From contig OX637403.1 of NCBI GenBank assembly GCA_951799425.1, positions 22,038,811 through 22,102,810 of the forward strand: DNA of 64,000 nucleotides, read 5' to 3'. Below the pieces are notes generated by a model. That model made no database searches. It was given only the letters and a program-made list of their open reading frames with translations, and had not been told where the DNA came from. This stretch comes from Ilex aquifolium. Lineage: Eukaryota; Streptophyta; Magnoliopsida; Aquifoliales; Aquifoliaceae. Shown here piece after piece: positions 34,753-47,400 of this stretch (the first letter of the stretch is position 1; the number at the start of each line of letters is the position of its first letter). A program made the position numbers and the translations under genes.

Positions 34753-36249
34753 ATTAGTTATAGAACTTGCAAATCTATTAAATGATCAAATTACGCCAAT
34801 TAAAGATAAAAGATATTGTGTTCCTTACAGTTTGACGTTTGATTTTTTAGTTTTATTTTAATAGATAGTATAATTGTATGCAAATGAGTAGGGATGACAA
34901 TAGACCAAAGCGGGGGTGGTGGGTGTAGTCTTCATTCTCGTACCCGCTTTAAAAAACTCCGTTCATCCCCGGTCCACCCCCATTAACAAGTATAATTTTC
35001 ATCCCCATCCCCATCCACGGGTAAATTTGTAATCTCTCGCCCGCCTTCACCCCCGGCCCCGTCCACCTTACCCGCCCCAGCCCAAACCAAAGCCAAAGCC
35101 AACATAATCCAAAATTCTAAATATATCTAACAACATTCTAAATAATCTAATATAATTATAGAATATCATATCATAATTAAAAATTTGTCTACAACATAAT
35201 GTAACATAATATAATTAAAACCTTGTTTACAACATAATCCAACACAATATAATTAAAACCTTGTCTTCCATGTAAATCCGACACAACATCATGCAATACA
35301 ACATAATGTAACAAACATAATCCAACATAACACAAACAACAAAGGTCCAAAATACTATTTTGAATATTTGTAATGGAGAAATTTTTCTGCAATGTAGTTT
35401 CACACCTATAATTTAATAAAAATAAAATAAAACATAAAAAACTATAATAATTACATAAAAAATATTTTGTATTTACTACTAAGGAAGACGAAGGAAGACG
35501 GAGAACCAGAACACCAGTGGACCAAAGGAAGACAAAGGAAAATAAACACCATTGGAACGAGCTGCCTGTTCGTTGTCGGAGAAGAGGAGGACCAAAGGAA
35601 GATGAAGATCACTGAAGACAAAAACCATTGAAATCGAACCGTTCAGTTCACTGAGCTGCGAATCTGCAATTGATTTAGGGAAAAAATGCATATATACATT
35701 ATATATATAAACGATTAATTCTTTTTCTCAAATATGGAACTTAATTGTTGAATAATTGGAAAAAGGGAGAATGCAATCTGAGATGGGTTGCGATCAGCGA
35801 GGAAAATGATATGGGTTGCATTAAGCTAATGCTTGGGGAAGAGGAAGGAAAATTTGAGTTGCACTGGGGCTTTTTTTTTTGATAATCAGAAGAGCTGGGC
35901 TGGGCTGGGTTGGGTTAGGTGGCAATTAATTCTTGTATGTTGTACCCTAAATCTACCTACTGTTGTGCAATTGTTTTGCTACAGGATTTGAGGCAGCAAC
36001 CAATAGGACGATGCAAAGAAAAATAACAGAGAGAGAGAGAGACTTACTTGGTCAGCCGATAGTCAACGATAGACTAAGACGATGGAGATAGATGGTGGAA
36101 ACCTGCAATCAACAATGGAGAGAGACTGAGAAAGACGATGGAGAGATATGATGGAAAGAGAGAGACAGAGCGTAGGAGAGAGACGTTCAATGAAGGCGGA
36201 GACTAATAGAGGAGTAAGTTAGGGCTTCAACTTGGGAGTATATTTAATT

Positions 36250-39200
36250 ATATATATATAAAATAAAGTAGAGCTGAGTTTGAATTTTGGAGATAAAGAG
36301 AGGTCCAGATCGTTTTGAGACAAAACATAAACACATCCAACAGACAACAGACAACACAATCCCAACATAAAAGACGGTTCAGATCATCTCATAAATACTG
36401 ATCCGACGGTCTACAGTGAGTACTGAATTTTATTTTTCCGCCCAACAACATTGTCTGACTCACGCCTCTGTCTCTCTATTCAAATCCGGGGATTTTTTTT
36501 ATCTTCTTTCTTTATCATAATATCTGTGTGATCTTTGATCCTTATCAGATAATCTTTACCTATTTCTCCTCTCTCTTCCAACGCAATTGATATCTTCCCC
36601 AATACTCCGTTGTTCCCTTACTCTTGCTGCACTGCTCAGGTACGTCCCCCTCTCTCTCTCTTTCTCACACACACACGCACTGTTAACACACGCGCGCACT
36701 GTTAACACATGAGTGTACACACATAGTCACACATATATACACACATATTTGAGTGTTTTATTTGGGTGTTTAATTTGAGTGCTTTCAAATTGGGTTTTCC
36801 ATTAAGGGATATGTGTGTGTGTATTAACCCTCCCCTTTTCTCTTCTCTTATTTTTCTCTGCTCTTCCTCTTCTTCACAACACAAAGACACACATGCAGCA
36901 AACACACACACACACACACATCGCACACTCCATTGCGATGTAATGGCATACTTATGGTTTGTTGAGCTTTTTTTTTTGGAGGAATGTAATGGCCTACTTA
37001 TGGGTTTTATTCAACTCTTTCGTAGAGGAATCTTTGGATTTGTTTTATTGTGGTTAGATGTTTTGGGGTTGCGATTCTGTTGGATTTGAATGTGAGTTCC
37101 TCAAACTGATTTTATTAATGCATTTATTTGTTTTTCCAATGTACGATTTTGACACCTTCACTGTAGGCATTAAGCAATTCTGCAGAATGGTCTTGGAATG
37201 TAAATTATCTCTTGGTCCATGTTAATATTTTGTAGTAGAAGAATCCGCCATGAAAGGCTGCTGATAGTTTATAGCATTTTCCTTTTTGTTTTAACTTATA
37301 ATGTACTATCCATTTGTTTATGAACATTACTTTAAAGATAGTTATGCAGAATTGACAGCTACATCTAAGGAATGGTTATGATATCTATGGCCAATATGGG
37401 TCTTCCAAATTTTTATCTAATTTTTACATCCATTTGACAATGAACTTTGATCTTATTCCAAAATCCCATAGATACAAGGTATCGATGAATAGAAGGTACA
37501 CGTTACTTGAATTATTTTTCTAACTAAACTTCATTGCCTTTGAGGACCACTAATGATACCTACTTCCTCTTTTGCCTCTGTCATTGTCTTTGCATGCTTT
37601 CTATTGTGCAGTGCAAGGAGATTGTGGCTGGTTTGGTTATGCACAACAAAGGTAATCTCTATATATTTTCTATTATATGTAGTTGGCTTCTTTGGTCATA
37701 TAATTTTGGTGTGTTTGGTTGTGGTGTTCTCCTTCTAATACATTATTGTTCTTTTTTCCCATGTTGCCAATGAACATGGTTCTAAATTATGTTTTTGAAT
37801 GTTATAATTATAGTTTTTGAATATTAGAGTTATAGTTTTTGAATATTATAATTGCTCTCTCCCCATGATGCCAATGAACAGGGTTCTAAATCATGTTTTT
37901 TGCCTCATCTACTTACACACACAGACCACACCGTCATACTCGTACTTCGTTCCATTTCCTTAGCTCCCCCCTCTCCCTCTTATCTGCTTCTCTTTCTCAC
38001 CCACACACACTCCCCCCACCCCCACCAAAAAATAATAATAATTTTGATTAGGTTGAATTTGGATTTTGTGAACCCAGTTGACTCTGACAATAATTAGATG
38101 AATTCGGTTAGATGCGATTTTTATTATATAGATATTTGATTTGATGCGTGTTTTGTAACTAGGTTCAATTTTTTAAGTACGTTTGATTTGATGAATTTTT
38201 CTTAATTACTTTAGGTTTGATTTGATGCGAATTTTGTAGTTACTTTAGGTTCTATTTGGGGTTTAGAGTATTTGATTGGTAATTGCATTTCTTTTACTTG
38301 AATTGAACATTTTGGTGGAATCGTGGAAGGGAGTGTGATTTTATAGGTAAAATTTTTATTCAATCCAATCTTGAAGTTTCATACGGGGCCAAAGCTATCG
38401 TATGGGGTCAATGCTAGATATTGCAATTTCATTCCCCCAAATTAATTTGTATGAAAATTTCAAGAATTTCATCTCCTTCAAGCTTTTTTAGATTTGGGAT
38501 TGACACTTTATTTTGGGAACAATTAACATTGAGTGAATTACTAATTCGGTTAATGTTGCCTAGAATCGGAGCTATTAGAAATTATTATAGAGGTTGTGGA
38601 GATAAAAAATATTCTCACCGGTGGTAATTTCTATATAATTTTAATGTGGGTTTTGTTGATTTACTGGAATAGACATTAATTTAGAAATAGTTTATGTCGT
38701 TTTGTTGTGTGATAGAAGTTGTTTGGGATTGAAATATTCTATGGACCGTTTTTAAATTTTTAGAAAGTGGTTGTACCACAATTTTATATTTGACATATCA
38801 CTTTTTCAAGTATTCCTATGATGCGGTTGTTGTGGTTAATTATTCATATACGAAATAATGGTTTTCAGTTGATTTAGATGCATAAAAATAGAGTATTTAT
38901 TTTTTATAATCTCATCCATTTTATTTGGTCCTTTTTTGTACAAGCAGCATAGATTGATTTGTGGGTCTTAATTTAAAATAGGAAACACAAATTGATTGGA
39001 TTGGTGGAATTAAACTTAAAGAATGGCACGTGGGGTTCACAATTTATTTGTATGATTGATATTTTTATAGAGGGTGAATTGTGTAAGTAGTTTTTTTTAT
39101 TATTTTATAGATTGTCTATATAGGTTAATATTTTATTGAAGTTCTATTTTTAAGGGAACTTTTGTCCAAATCTTTTAAAGGAACAAAGAAAAATGGTTTT

Positions 39201-39453
39201 CATTAATAATTGATGATTTTTTGTTTGGCATAACATAGTGTTTTCGGACACAGACATTTCTTTTAATAGCATAAGGTTTGTAAATTTCATCAAGTTAAAT
39301 TTTGAGCATATATGTAAAATGTGGGTATATTACGAGTGTAGTTTAGGCTTCCAACTTAGTGCATGCCAAGTTCAGTGCTTAACTTTTGCATGTTCACAAT
39401 CAATGTTAATCTGTTTGAATTAAACCGTGCCTTCAGGTACGGGTTATCACTAG
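36250..39453 (+). mobile_element. Helitron-like element inside the hAT, with well-preserved 3' end
   Basis: The 3' end has the stem CCGTGCC-TTCA-GGTACGG at 39425-39442, followed after 11 bases by CTAG (39450-39453) and a T. This is the canonical Helitron terminus and matches the decayed ends of elements A and B. The 5' end is approximate: the sequence TATATATAAAATAAAG near 36250 resembles their left ends, but no clear TC was found. No Rep/helicase is encoded. Confidence 0.55.
36400..37655 (+). other. Probable captured host promoter, 5' leader and exon in the Helitron-like element
   Basis: 36400-36640 looks like a plant promoter and leader: a CT-rich stretch, then ACTGCTCAG|GTACGT, a good splice donor. 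Microsatellites follow (CT, CA and GT tracts to about 36930). An exon-like segment at 37612-37651 lies between TATTGTGCAG and GTAATCTC. I cannot identify the source gene. The evidence is splice-site-like structure only. Confidence 0.35.
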
Positions 39454-40436
39454 TATATATATAACAGGTATAGCGAGGGTAGGGTGGGGGTAATTGTCAA
39501 TCCATCCCCGCCTTCATCCTAGCACAGGTATCCCCGTATATATCCACCGTCCAATACGTATGATCCATCCCCGGTCCAAACGGGACGGGTTTGGATGAAT
39601 ACCCATTTTTCCCCCATCCACTGTCATCCCTACAAATGAGTGTTGAATTGAGGTCTTTGATATATTTAAATTGATTACTATACGCAGTTTATATCTTTTA
39701 GTCACTTACTAATTTAGTCATCGAAGATTCGACCTCCAGAACTCCACTCTGGTCTCCGACTTCTTTTTTAAGTGATCGAAGCCCAATATACTGATGTGTA
39801 GATAGTCCAAATTTTGATATCAACGGTACTAATTATGATTTTTTTAAAGAAAAAATTGAATTTTTATTTCAATAATTGGCATAATAGAACATAAATTTTG
39901 GTTGTAAAATTTAAAATATTTAATATTCTATCTTTAATTAGAATATTTTTTGTCCAAGTGTAATATTTTAAACTTGAGGGGTTTAAGTATTACACGTTTA
40001 TAAATTTTGAGAGATCTAAGTGTAATTTACCAACGGATAGCGACGATAGGGATCTATGCGTTATGCTCGTGCAAACTTTATGAGGTCTATGTGTAATATT
40101 TTAAATATTAGGGGTCTATGTGATTAAGTGACAAACTTTAGGAGTCTAACTATAATTTTAGCTTACTACTAAGGGCTTTAAGTGTAATATTTCAAATTTG
40201 AAGGTTCTAAATATTACATTCTTATAAATTTCAAAAGGTCTAGGTATAATTTACTAACGAATAGACCAACGAACATTGACGACAGGGTCTAAGTGTTATA
40301 CGCTTATAAACTTTAGATGGTCTGTGTATAATATTTCAAAAGTCAGGAAGTCTAAGTGATTAAATAACAAATTTCAGGTGGTCTGGGTATAATTTTCTCG
40401 AAATAGAAAGATTCGGTAGGCTTCTAATTTTTTTTG

Positions 40437-41165
40437 GATTAATTTCAAATTCTACCCTAAAAGATCTTTTGAGTCTCAATTTATACTCTCAAAGATAAAA
40501 AATTTCAATTTACACTCTCAAAGATATAAACTTATATCAATACGCACCTGAAGCTAACAAGACGTCTAAAATTAGTTTGATAAGTTACACCTATATTCCT
40601 CAAGTTTGTTACTTAATCATTGGGACCCTCTCATATTTAGAATATTACTCATACACCTCCTGACGTTTGTGTATGTGTAACACATAATCCGTTATCGTTG
40701 ATATTTGTTAATATAACCGTTAAAAAACATGATTTCATCCTAATAAAAAAATTATAATTTTTATAATACCCCTTTATTTTGTGGACCCATTATACTATAA
40801 AGTTCAAAATAAACCTTACCATTTGAATGCTCAATATAATGCAAGTATTTATATAATGTTCTTTATATCCAATGCAATACATCACTTGAACAAAATTATT
40901 TGGATGCCCAATTAGGGGAATATTTTTAGTCATATTTAGATTCTCAAATGATGCAGGTGTAATATTTTAAATGTGAGGGGTTTAAGTGATAAGTATGAAG
41001 AGGTCTATGTGTAATTTATCCATTTAGTTTTAAATGATAAACTGACGGCTGTTAACTTTAAGTGTGTATTAATATAAATTTATATTTTTGAAAGTGTAAA
41101 TTAAATGTTTTAATCTTTGAGGGTATAAATTAAAATTTAAAAAAATCTTTCAGAATGCAATTTGT
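40437..41165. mobile_element. TIR element enclosing another long-TIR copy
   Basis: The outer arms are related: TTAATTTCAAATTCTACCCT with TTTATACTCTCAAAGATAAA on the left, and in reverse order GAAAGTGTAAATTAAATG and GAGGGTATAAATTAAAAT on the right. Between them, about 40584-41020, is a short copy of the long-TIR family (GTTACACCTATATTCCTCAA ... GGTCTATGTGTAATTTATC). A lone piece of the outer arm recurs at 49895-50000. Confidence 0.6.
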
Positions 41166-41491
41166 TATTAAAATTAAAATTTGCTATTAACCCTTTTTTT
41201 TTTTTTTGGTAGCATAAAATTACCACAATAAATTGAAATCAGACGATGCATGAACCAAACACTCTTTAAGAGGACAGAGACAGAGACTCAGAGAGTGGTT
41301 TTTTAGTCAACGAAAAAGGAAAAAAAATTCATTACGTCAAATAAAGCGTTAAATAAAAAACGCCTGCACGACACTGGCGATGCGAACGAATCTGGAATAA
41401 AAAGTCTGATTGAAAGTTGAAACCCTAGAACGAATTTGGGTCTGCGTGCTTGTGTGTGTGTGTGTGTTGGGAGGGCCGAGGCTGAGCGAAA

Positions 41492-44400
41492 ATGGTGTTC
41501 TACTTCAAAGCCCGTCCCGAAGCCGGTGACTACATCATATTCATGGGACTAGACAAGTATGAGAACGAAGAGCTCATCAAATACGGCTTCCCCGAAGATA
41601 TCTGGTACCATCTATCTCTCAATTTCGCTATACGAGCTCATATATGTATCTACGAATCTCCTTGATATTTTACTGTTTATTTTTGTTTGCCATGGGGGAT
41701 TAGTTACCGTTTCTTGAGTTGAATTTTATCGAATTGCTTGTTTTAAGTTTTGGTTTTACTGTCCCTTTTTATTTTATTTTATTATAGTTTTAACTGCTTC
41801 AATCTTGAAAATTTTGTTTTCATGGATGTTGATATGTTTGTGCGTGTGTTGATGTGGATAATGTTGTTTTCAAATTAGCGAGCTTTGGATATAGCTCAGT
41901 ATGCTTTGCGATTATTTCAATTGTGTAATTTTTCGGATTTTGGATGATGTTATTGAGATTGGTTATGTGGATTACTCTGATTATTTTAGTCAATTATAGG
42001 CTACGAAATTTGAGATTTGGAAAATTCTCACATCAGATATATACGTTGTATAATGGGATGTCGATTGAGGTAATTGGGAAGAGTTATATGGGTGATTGCT
42101 GCTATCCAAGAAATGATATGTTTACATAGGAATCACATGGCATGGATTATAAGACTTGCTATATCACCTGATGCCTGATGGAGTGGGAAAGTTCAATTCG
42201 ACACATTTTGTGGTTGAAGTGATTATCAGGTAGAATTTTATCTCCAAGCAAATATATCAAAATGTGGAAACTTGTTAGGACAATAGCTAACACCATAGAC
42301 CAAGACCGGGTCATTGTCACATAATTTAGTGGTTTCAATAAAACTGAAAATTAGTTCCAAAAATCAAAAGATTGAATACGTGAATTTAAAATTTCTTACG
42401 GGTGATTCTGTATATGTATATATAATAAATTTTACTCCAGATATGTGATATATACATATGTATATTTATATGTAGATATATAAATGGAGTGTCTACTTTT
42501 TCAAAACATTCAATCTTTTGATGCTGGAAAATTTAAAAAAAAAAAACACTTGGGAGCTGACACAAGAAGGACAAATCAACTTTCACCTAAAAGTCCCACT
42601 CAAGGGCTTAGATAAGATCAAGAACACCGAACCAAAAGGGCCCGAATTTCATCCAAGTTCTTTAAATGTTTCTTTCTTCCAGGTTAAGTTACCGACTTTA
42701 CCTTGTAATCTCAGCTCAATGTTGCATATGTGTGAAAAACATGGATGAAAAGTGTGAAAAGCATGGTTGATATATGCTTTTCACTTAAGATAAGATTCTC
42801 AAATTAGATAACCATAATAACAAGAAAGGAGAAATTATGTTATCCAGGTATTTATTTACTAGACAAGGTACCAAGCAAGAATGTGAAATGACGCAAGGAA
42901 ATGGATGTAGGATACTAGGATGCAGTGTTATTTAAGGCGTAAAGCGAGCCGAAGCGATCAAGGCTCCTAACGCCTAGGCGAGAAGCGAGAAGCGAAGCGA
43001 CACGCTTTACAGAAGCGAAGCGAACAGTTAAAAAAAAAAATTTATTTTAGTTTAATTAATTCTAAACATCTAAGTTATAATTTTATATATACTAAATATT
43101 TAAATGCAAGCAAAATCAGCACTATCAGCAAAAAATCAGCACAACCATTTAGCAAAATCAGCATTTAGAAGCAGCAACATTAAAAAAATTTACAGAAGCA
43201 GTATTATCAGCACTATCATTATCAGCAAAATCAGCATTAAGAAGCAGAAACATTAAATCATCAGAATCATCAGCATTTACAGAAGCAGAAAAAAAAAATT
43301 TACAGCACTATCAGATATCAGACATCATCAGAAACAGGAAAAAAAAAAAAACAGAAGCAGCAGAAACAGAAAACAGAACAGCAGAATCAGGAAAAAAAAA
43401 ACAGAAGCAGCAGAAACAGAAAACAGGAGAGAAGAAGAAAAAAAAACAGAAACAGAAAAAAAAAATTACAACAGCAGTAGACCCATCAGCAGAATCAGGA
43501 AAAAAGAAAAAAACAGAAGCAGCAGAAACAGAAAACAAAAGAGAGAAGAAGAAAAAAAAAATAGAAACAGGAAAAAAAAATTACAGAAGCAGTAGACCAT
43601 CAGCAGAATCAGGAAAAAAAAAACAAGAACCAGAACAACAGCACCATTATAGAGAACCAGAACAGCAGAAAAAAAAAACCGGAAGGAGCAGCAGCAGAGA
43701 AGAAGAACAGAGAACCAGAACAGAGAAGAAGAAGAGAAGAGAAAAAGAGAAGAAAAATAAAAAGAGGACCAGCAGAGAAGAAGAAGAGAAGAGAAAAGAA
43801 AAAGATGAGAGTCAGGAGACAAACCTGTCACAGTCGATCGGAAGGAGCAGCAGCAGGAGAGGAAGGAGCAGCAGCAGCTGGAGAGGAAGGAGCAGTCGAT
43901 CGTGATCGTGATCGCGAGTCCTGAAGTCCAGTCGATCGCTGAGTCCTGAAGTCCAGTTGCTCGCGAGTCCTGAAGTCCAGTCGATCGTGAGGAGGCAGTC
44001 TGATCTGAGCAAAATTAGGGTTGGGTTTTATATTTATGGGATAAGGGGGTAATTGAGTGTATGTGCATCTTATAAATTTTTTTTCAATTGCCTCAATCCA
44101 ATGGTTCACAATAAAAATAAAATAATCCAACAGCCCATAATAAAAATAAAACACAAGCTCGCTTCGCTTAACTAAGGCGCTCGCTTTTTCGCCTCTCGCT
44201 TTTCTCGCTTTTCCTCGCTTTTTCCTCGCTTCAGGCATATTCGCTTCGCCTGGGGTGTTCAAGGCGACAACACCTCGCTTCGCCTCGCTTCTCGCCTAGG
44301 CGAGCGCCTAGGCGAGCTTTTAATAACACTGCTAGGATGCATTCCCTTTTTGTGGCTAATATGTTTTGGAGGGCAGAGCCAATTCAATTTTATCATTATA

Positions 44401-47400
44401 AGCTTGTGAGTATGGAGATCTTAATGACAATAGATCTCTTTCTAATCCCACCTAACTTGGGTTTTTGCTGTGCATTGCTGCTTTTGTATATAAAATATAT
44501 GATTATCCCTTGAATGTATATTTATATCACACGGATTTGCTTGATAAGGTGCAGAAGATGTGTAGTTTTGATCTGTTTAAAAGTGAAGGACAGATGTCCT
44601 GTTCTAATTAGCTCTTTAATTCGTATTACTTTCTTGACATAATGTATTTTTTTTTTTTAAATAATAGAATATATTCTGCCGCAGGTTTCATGTGGATAAA
44701 ATGTCTTCAGCCCATGTTTATGTGAGACTGCACAAGGGTCAGACTATTGATGACATATCTGAAGGCTTACTGGAAGATTGTGCTCAATTAGTCAAAGCAA
44801 ATTCCATTCAAGGTAAATGCTACAAAGACTTCCTGTTCTATTACACTTTATGTATCGACAGTAATTTCCTTCAAAAAGACTATCATATTATTTAAGAAAT
44901 TAGGGAGTTTACCTCTCCTCAAGTAATGGAACACACAATTCAAATTCATTGATTTGGTTTTTTGTGGGGGGTAGGTTCAAATATCAAATGGATCTGACAC
45001 CTTCAGCCACATGATTTTTAACCTCAATTAAATAAGTAAAATACAAACTCCAACTGTTGGGTTAGCTATAGGCAGCGATTAAACTAAAATTTTGTAACCA
45101 TGACAAAATGGGAATCCAACGAAATCCAGCAGTACAATTTCAAATATACAAAACATAGAGTATAAACTCAATTCCGTTTTTTGTCGGGTCGAAGTTGATC
45201 ATGCCCCTTTGCTCAAGCTCTGCCAGTATAGCATGGTGCTCTTTTTTTGATGTTTTTCTCTAAATTTGCTAATGACATTGAATTAAAGAGCATGCTGCTG
45301 CTTAACACAAGTGGAAGAAAGCATTTCCTTCTTAGATAACGTACATTTCATTCATTTTGGGGTTGTATCAGGTAATCAAGTGGCTATTAGTGACTTAGCT
45401 GAAATTTTTATGTGGCAGGAAACAAGGTGAACAATGTTGATGTTGTTTACACCCCTTGGCAAAATTTGAAGAAGACTGCTTCCATGGATGTTGGCCAAGT
45501 TAGTTTCCACAATTCAAAAATGGTGAGCTTCTGTATGAATTTATAATGTTTCTGCATCTAGTACTGTTCGACATTGGGCTTTGATTGGGCATGGATGTAA
45601 TAGTTAGATTCTTGTCTAATGTTGATGCTCCATTCAGGTCCGTACTGTGAGAGTGGAGAAGCGAATAAATGAGATTGTTAATAGATTAAACCGGACAAAG
45701 GTGGAAAGAACACCTGATTTGAAAGGTAATTTTGTGAATATTTCCGTGTTCTATGCCTAAGTACTGGTTGCTTATGATTTATAGTTTGTACTTCGACTAG
45801 ATACACTTGGTGTAAGATGCCTACTTTAAACCCATTGTAATTCTTAATGAGGTTCTTTTTGAGAAAAAAATGAACCATTGGGTGAAATGCCACTCTTATG
45901 CCCCTAATGCATGCGAGAACAAATCAGTTAAGTTTATGGCTGCTTCATCAACACCGTTCTCTAAATCCAAGTTTTATTCTTATGAAAAATGAGAGGGATA
46001 TGAGTTTACTGGTCAATGGCTTACTTAATAATGATCAACTTCATATTTTGTATGCATGAAAAACATAATTGAAGTATTAGATTTAACAGTTGGATTGAAA
46101 AGTAAGAATCCTAGAAAAAGAGATATTTTAGTTGAAGTGGAGATTTAAATATTGATGGAAATTGAAAAGCAATAGATTTCAGAAAGCAAACTTTTTCAAA
46201 ATTTAGGTGCAATTAATTATCCACAAAAAAGGAGATAAGTGTTAATCATTGAATCTAATAGGATGGATTTGAGGGAGAAGTTCAGCTGATGTATAATGTG
46301 ATCGACAATTCCTCTTAAGCTAGAAGGTAGGTTCTACTAGACAACTATTAGACCAATAATGCTTTACGGCATAAAATGTTGGGCATTTCAATAATATGTT
46401 GAGAAACTGAGTGTGGATAAAGTGCGGTTGTTTAAGATGGTTTTGTAGTAAAAGTATTACTGAAAGAATTAGAAATGGTAAGTTGGTGAAACAGTACAAG
46501 TAGCACCAAAAAAAGGAGAAGTTAAGAAAAGATTGACTTGGGTTGTTTGGATATGATTATGGACGATCTAATACTGCACCAGTGAAGTAAAATGTTGTGA
46601 TAACTATTGGCACTGATGCGAGAAGTAGAGACATAGTTATTAAATTTGGCTCGGCCTGGCCGGTCAACCAGGGAACCGGTGCCTAGACTGGGCTGGGTCA
46701 TTACTTGGATCGCTTATGTAAATGAACCATTAAAGACCCCCCTGACCCGGCGGTTTTGTGCCAAACCGACGGGTCAAATTCATTCTCTTGATTAGTAACA
46801 AGCCCCATAAATCCCAGCTGTCTCCCACTTCTTGCCACAGACATCAATGAAGGTGCTTGTTTTCTGACACAAAAAAGAGAGTATGCAGATTTTCTCTCTG
46901 GTTTGCCTTGCTCACTGGTAGGAGTGATATAGTAGGGAAAGAATCTTTGTCATCCAATAAATCAATATCTTCCTTTTATTTTCTTTAAGCCGCACCTCAC
47001 TCTAATTTTATGTGATGCAATTATATAAAGCATGTTAGTTTTGTAATTTTCATAATTTTTAGCTTTATTATTATTTATAATTATTTTTCAATTTTTATTA
47101 TAGGGCAGGTTCAACTAGTAGACCCATTGGTTGAACCTATGACCCTTTGACCCAATACCTTTGTTGAGTTCATGTTTGGGCCGGGTTTAATAACTATGGG
47201 TAGAGGTAAAGCAAAATTAATTGTGAATGAGATAGTGAGAGAGAATATTGATAGTTTATTGTTTAACAAATAATATGACCCTTGATGGGGCACAATAGGA
47301 GAACAAGATTTATGTAACCGACTCTAAATAGGTTGTAGGGGGCTTTGTTGATTTGAATTAACTTAAGTTGAATATAAAAAGAAATTATGCACAATGGAGA

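Larger units (their letters stand above)
34889..39632. mobile_element. hAT element (4,744 bp) with perfect 8-bp TSD, itself invaded by a Helitron-like element
   Basis: The TSD CAAATGAG lies at 34881-34888 and 39633-39640. The ends TAGGGATGACA are a perfect 11-bp terminal inverted repeat. Subterminal DNA on both sides is rich in CATCCCC, CCCCGG and CGGGT words, as is usual for hAT. The left part has ACATAATCCAACATAA-type repeats (35100-35345) and a purine-rich stretch (35460-35660). No transposase is visible, so it is non-autonomous. Most of the length is an insert ending at 39453; without it the element would be about 1.5 kb, close to the other hAT copies here. Confidence 0.85.
34760..40398. 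mobile_element. Long-TIR element, copy 2, inverted and split by a hAT insertion
   Basis: 34760-34880 is the reverse complement of the interior of copy 1 (about 34475-34570). After the hAT element and about 200 bp of unrelated sequence (39641-39832), the same family resumes at 39833 with TACTAATTATGATTTTTTTA and continues to the right-end modules ending near 40398. The two halves flank the insertion at 34889-39632. Confidence 0.65.

Noticed and set aside
36766..37089. 107-aa frame in the captured fragment
   Set aside because: Runs through CA/GT microsatellites and intron-like sequence; no protein-like conservation is visible.
42518..42748. 76-aa frame before the hAT in intron 1 of the CCDC25-like gene
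   Set aside because: No similarity recognised and no splice context; likely chance.
43311..44262. Minus-strand frames rich in Phe/Leu/Ser and a basic frame near 44262
   Set aside because: They come from the A/G-rich repeat and GCGAAGCGA arrays of the hAT element.
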